From the NCBI GenBank assembly GCA_022495005.1, contig JAGYXB010001048.1, positions 62,001 through 126,000 of the forward strand: a stretch of 64,000 bases of DNA, in the 5' to 3' direction. Of the stretch, positions 60,803 through 64,000 are shown in pieces; the stretch's first letter is position 1; each line of letters opens with the position of its first letter. Below the pieces are notes generated by a model. The model did no database searches, was not told the DNA's origin, and was given only the letters and a program-made list of their open reading frames with translations. This stretch comes from Rhyacophila brunnea (Eukaryota; Arthropoda; Insecta; Trichoptera; Rhyacophilidae). The position numbers and the translations under genes are program-made.

Positions 60803-61400
60803 CAGTGACGTCCGTAGACAAAATGCCGCTCCTAGGCAGTGCCAAAATGCCGCCACATTTTTTTATACTGTACTTTATATATCATCCTTTCATGACTCCA
60901 ATATCTAAGAAATGTGTTGTATGGATACATTACTAACAATATAATATATTATTATATACAACTAAATCTAATTTAAACGCCATCTCTGCTTCAATAGACA
61001 ATATTGTGAGTCTACGGTTTCAGAAAGATACATTTAAAAATACACTTGACAACTTCCAAATCGCGCGAGTGACTGGGAAACATATTTGGATAAATTTTAA
61101 ATTAGGTATACACGTGTCATTGTTGTTCACCAAGAACGTGACGTCCGAGGACAACGGAAGTAAACTAGACATCGCGAACATAACAAAAAAATCCTGTTAA
61201 CTTTTATAGTAGGTACCTAATTAATACATTTTGTTTCCAACCAATGAGCTGAATTTTTTAATGGAAATATATTTCCGTTATTACCAAGTTTATGTAGCTA
61301 TTTCTATATATACCTAGAGATTCTCTAAGATTTGCCGCTCTTTGGGTACCTGCCGCCCCCAAGCGACGCTTAATCTGCCTACCCCCACGGGACGTCACTG
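60803..61400 (-). mobile_element. hAT-like element, CAGTGACGTCC family, long copy
   Basis: 598 bp with the same ends as the copy at 26040, in reverse. Flanks CTACTACC and CCACTACC agree at 7/8. It is ~210 bp longer than the other copy. The extra DNA includes much of an open frame at 61006-61200 (VTGKHIWINFKLGIHVSLLF...), which I do not recognise as transposase. Confidence 0.9.
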
Positions 61401-61671
61401 CCACTACCTACCCAATAATGGTTCCAAGTTTTCTTCGTTCTAACTGGTAAATGGTTTTTACGTTGCCTGACTTAATTGAATTGTTTTAGTTTGGTATTTA
61501 TTACTGCCATGTAGCCCTTACTTAATTCTCTGTATTTCCTGATTATTTTGCTTTTCCTTGTGCATTATGACAAACATTATTAAATTATTAAATGATTATA
61601 AACACCATGTATGGCATGCATGCGTCAGTACTGATACCTCACATTTCAGATGCCTACAAGACTGTTACTAC

Positions 61672-61885
61672 CAGTGTTGCCATCTTTTTATATGCTGATT
61701 ATAGTACAAAGCCGTAAAAATTATAGTTTTTCTGATAAAAATATAGTACAGGAACATTTTTCGTCTTGAATCCCTTCAAATTATAGTATTTTGGCATATT
61801 TGGCGTAAAATTATAGTATTTTACATTTTTCACTGAATCAAAATTATAGTATTGTACTATAATTATAGTACGGTTGGCAACACTG
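61672..61885 (+). mobile_element. hAT-like MITE, CAGTGTTGCCA ends
   Basis: 214 bp with 11-bp perfect ends CAGTGTTGCCA / TGGCAACACTG and a perfect duplication GTTACTAC (61664-61671, 61886-61893). The interior repeats AATTATAGTA-like words five or more times. Confidence 0.93.
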
Positions 61886-62029
61886 GTTACTACTGTTACT
61901 ACTATTGAGACAAGTAGCTACAAGACATTTTATAATTAGCATAGACAAATAGAGTTAAATCGCCAAAACCTAAATAGAAAAAAATGTTCGAAGAAGGGAT
62001 CACTGAATAAAGCTAGTCCATCTAATGTT

Positions 62030-62215
62030 ATCCAAGAGGCAGACAACGTCAGAAAGGGAGACCCAGAAGCCTCTGGATCGACGGAATAGTTCAGTTATAA
62101 GTAAGTACCTACGTGGTAATACCAAACACAGGACCGGGCGGTGTAGAATCAATTCGGATGGTGGGTAGATACAGGATAAATGGGACCACAAACAAATATC
62201 ATTATATGTCACATC
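62030..62215 (+). pseudogene. Degenerate LINE C-terminal fragment
   Basis: A short frame from about 62039 reads RQRQKGRPRSLWIDGIVQ, matching the GRPR.RW.DG. pattern of LINE tails. About 60 bp later, in another frame, DRAV-W-like sequence occurs. Only the tail is left. Confidence 0.5.
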
Positions 62216-62219
62216 TGTA

Positions 62220-64000
62220 TCATTTTGAGTAAATCGATTTTTAAAATTTCAAGCTCTAATTACAATTAATCTTTCACTATAATTTTTAAACGATTTTTAT
62301 AATTATTTACCATACAAATATGATTAATAAACACTACCATTTATTTGAAAATTTTACTCAATTGACAAAAATACAATACATATTACCCATTATTCATTCA
62401 TGCACATGGAATGATCTTTCCCTGACCACCTTTATTAGAAACACGTTTTTATAGGTCACAAATTTATTTTTCCGAAAATATTTTTACTCAAAAAGATACG
62501 TTAAGAAATTTTCCACAAGATGGTATTCACTTTATGCAAAAAATGGACTTGGAATGATATTTGCTTGTGGTCTGCATATTTATAAAATGATGGAATATTT
62601 TTTTTTAATTATCAGCATGCTTTCTCCAACTAGTAAATATGCTGTTGAATCTCATTCTTTACCTGTATATTATTATTAGTAATATTTTTAACGTGTGATG
62701 TCTATACATAGATTGCTTTTATTATAATTCCGTCAGGTGAAAATTTTGAATTTCGTATCACGGTGTTTTCTTCAATCGTATGAATAATTTTCATTCTCGG
62801 AATCGTTGCCAAATTATTTCCCAGAAATCATCATTTGGGAACACTTTGTTTATTTTATAATTTATTCCGTAGATTGAATGAGTGGCAATATGGTTTCGAG
62901 ATACGGTCACGCAGTAAGCTTTTGACGAATTAATTTTCTGTTGTATATTTTGTTTCCGTGTTTTAATAATAATTATCGCCTTCAGTTTTATTGTAATTTA
63001 ACACAAATTACGGAAAAATTAAAATGACAGATTATAATATGGGTATTAATTACTAGCACATCATGTTCTTTTTGTTTTTATGACTGTAAATTATAATATC
63101 GCAATTTATCCATACGTTGGAACACCCTAAGATTTGTGATGTACGGAATGGATATTTTACCGACATCTATCGCAATCCGGTCGGCGTAACTTACCAATTA
63201 AACCACCGATTCTTCTTTTTAAATTTAAAATAGTTATATTTGTCAGTTTATTTAATATGTAGTTTATTAAATAATATTTATATTTTTGAACATTTCTAAA
63301 TAATTTTTTTAATAGTTAACATAATACATTTAAAATTGATACAGTCCTTGACCCAAACTTTTATCTAAATACATATTGCACTAGAATTGGGTTTAACGAC
63401 CCGGGTTTTGAGTTCAGATTATTAAGTATCTATATTCAGTCTTGGAGTGAGAATTATAATTTGCCTCATTCTCTTTATACTGATATGTTGTAATCTTAAT
63501 ATGTAAGTACCTAGTATGTACATTGAAATGCAAACAGACGATATGTAGTTTGCAATACACATATGATTAATTTGTTATTGATGCTGGTAAGTTAGATAAG
63601 GAAATGTTAGGGATACCACTACAGTCTATCAATCTCTATTATAAAGGACGTGTACTTAACCATTACAATTTTATTGACGTCACTGATTTCCTTGCGCTAT
63701 GTCTTATATAAGTATGTCCATACTATTTCAAGTTTGTTGATCTACTACTCTGTGTCAAAACTGGCAGAGATCTTCTACACTCCCCCATTGTCATTCTTCT
63801 ACTTAATTAAACAAACGTATTTTACATTTGACGTTACAAATTAAACAGCACATTTTATCTCTCACTATCACAAAGAAATACTTATTCAATTTTTACATTC
63901 GTCGTGAAATTTTTAAGTTGTCTTATTTTGGATACTTATTAGAATCATTGTTAATTTTTTTTATATTGTGCAAAGAGCGTACGGCGAACTACGCCTCAGT
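62220..64000. other. AT-rich DNA, nothing recognised
   Basis: No frame with a known motif, no repeat match and no element ends seen. Confidence 0.5.

Noticed and set aside
1..64000. CRISPR array, bacterial operon or prophage
   Set aside because: No short regular direct-repeat/spacer array and no dense coding. Introns, SINEs, LINEs and hAT-like MITEs show eukaryotic nuclear DNA.

Overview
This window looks like AT-rich nuclear DNA from an insect, most likely a hemipteran close to aphids. The pointers are very short direct repeats of the TAGGTACCTA type scattered everywhere, long AT-rich palindromes, an insect-type exon of the ARID3/dead ringer (retained) gene, and many small non-autonomous DNA transposons and RTE-like LINE remnants. 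The species call is inference; 'arthropod nuclear genome, TE-rich' is much safer. Almost none of the open reading frames in the window are real genes.

Only two pieces of cellular coding sequence stand out. A 73-nt internal exon at 35557-35629 (+) has a clean acceptor and donor and encodes the start of the ARID DNA-binding domain of a dead ringer homologue. I see no neighbouring exon of that gene, so most of the window is probably its introns, though nested genes or intergenic DNA cannot be excluded. A second piece at 52382-52436 (+) looks like the first coding exon of a THAP-domain protein, with a GC-richer leader upstream.

The rest is mobile-element debris. At least seven families of short hAT-like elements can be delimited from terminal inverted repeats plus 8-bp target duplications: a GGAGC-rich family (3 copies), a CCCGGGATT-rich family (2), a CAGGGAAC-ended family (5 plus a fragment), a CAGTGACGTCC family (2) and three single-copy types. 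Two elements have 3-bp TAA/TTA duplications, as in PIF/Harbinger. Further long-inverted-repeat elements lie at 592-710, 5450-5832, 7337-7505, 24824-25620, 39373-39858 and 55912-56150. A tRNA-derived SINE family has three near-full copies and fragments. LINE remnants are mostly C-terminal or 3'-end pieces with frameshifts.

Layout: 1-24 kb, mixed MITEs, LINE tails and a dispersed ACGTTTTT-ended family; 24-33 kb, hAT copies and LINE tails; 33-39 kb, SINE, possible LTR piece, the ARID exon and a degenerate tandem repeat just downstream; 39-48 kb, SINE, GC-rich promoter-like island at 42.1-42.4 kb, hAT copies; 48-64 kb, a poly(A)-ended insertion, Harbinger-like MITE, the THAP exon, SINE, and several MITEs. 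No complete gene, rRNA, functional tRNA or CRISPR array was recognised.
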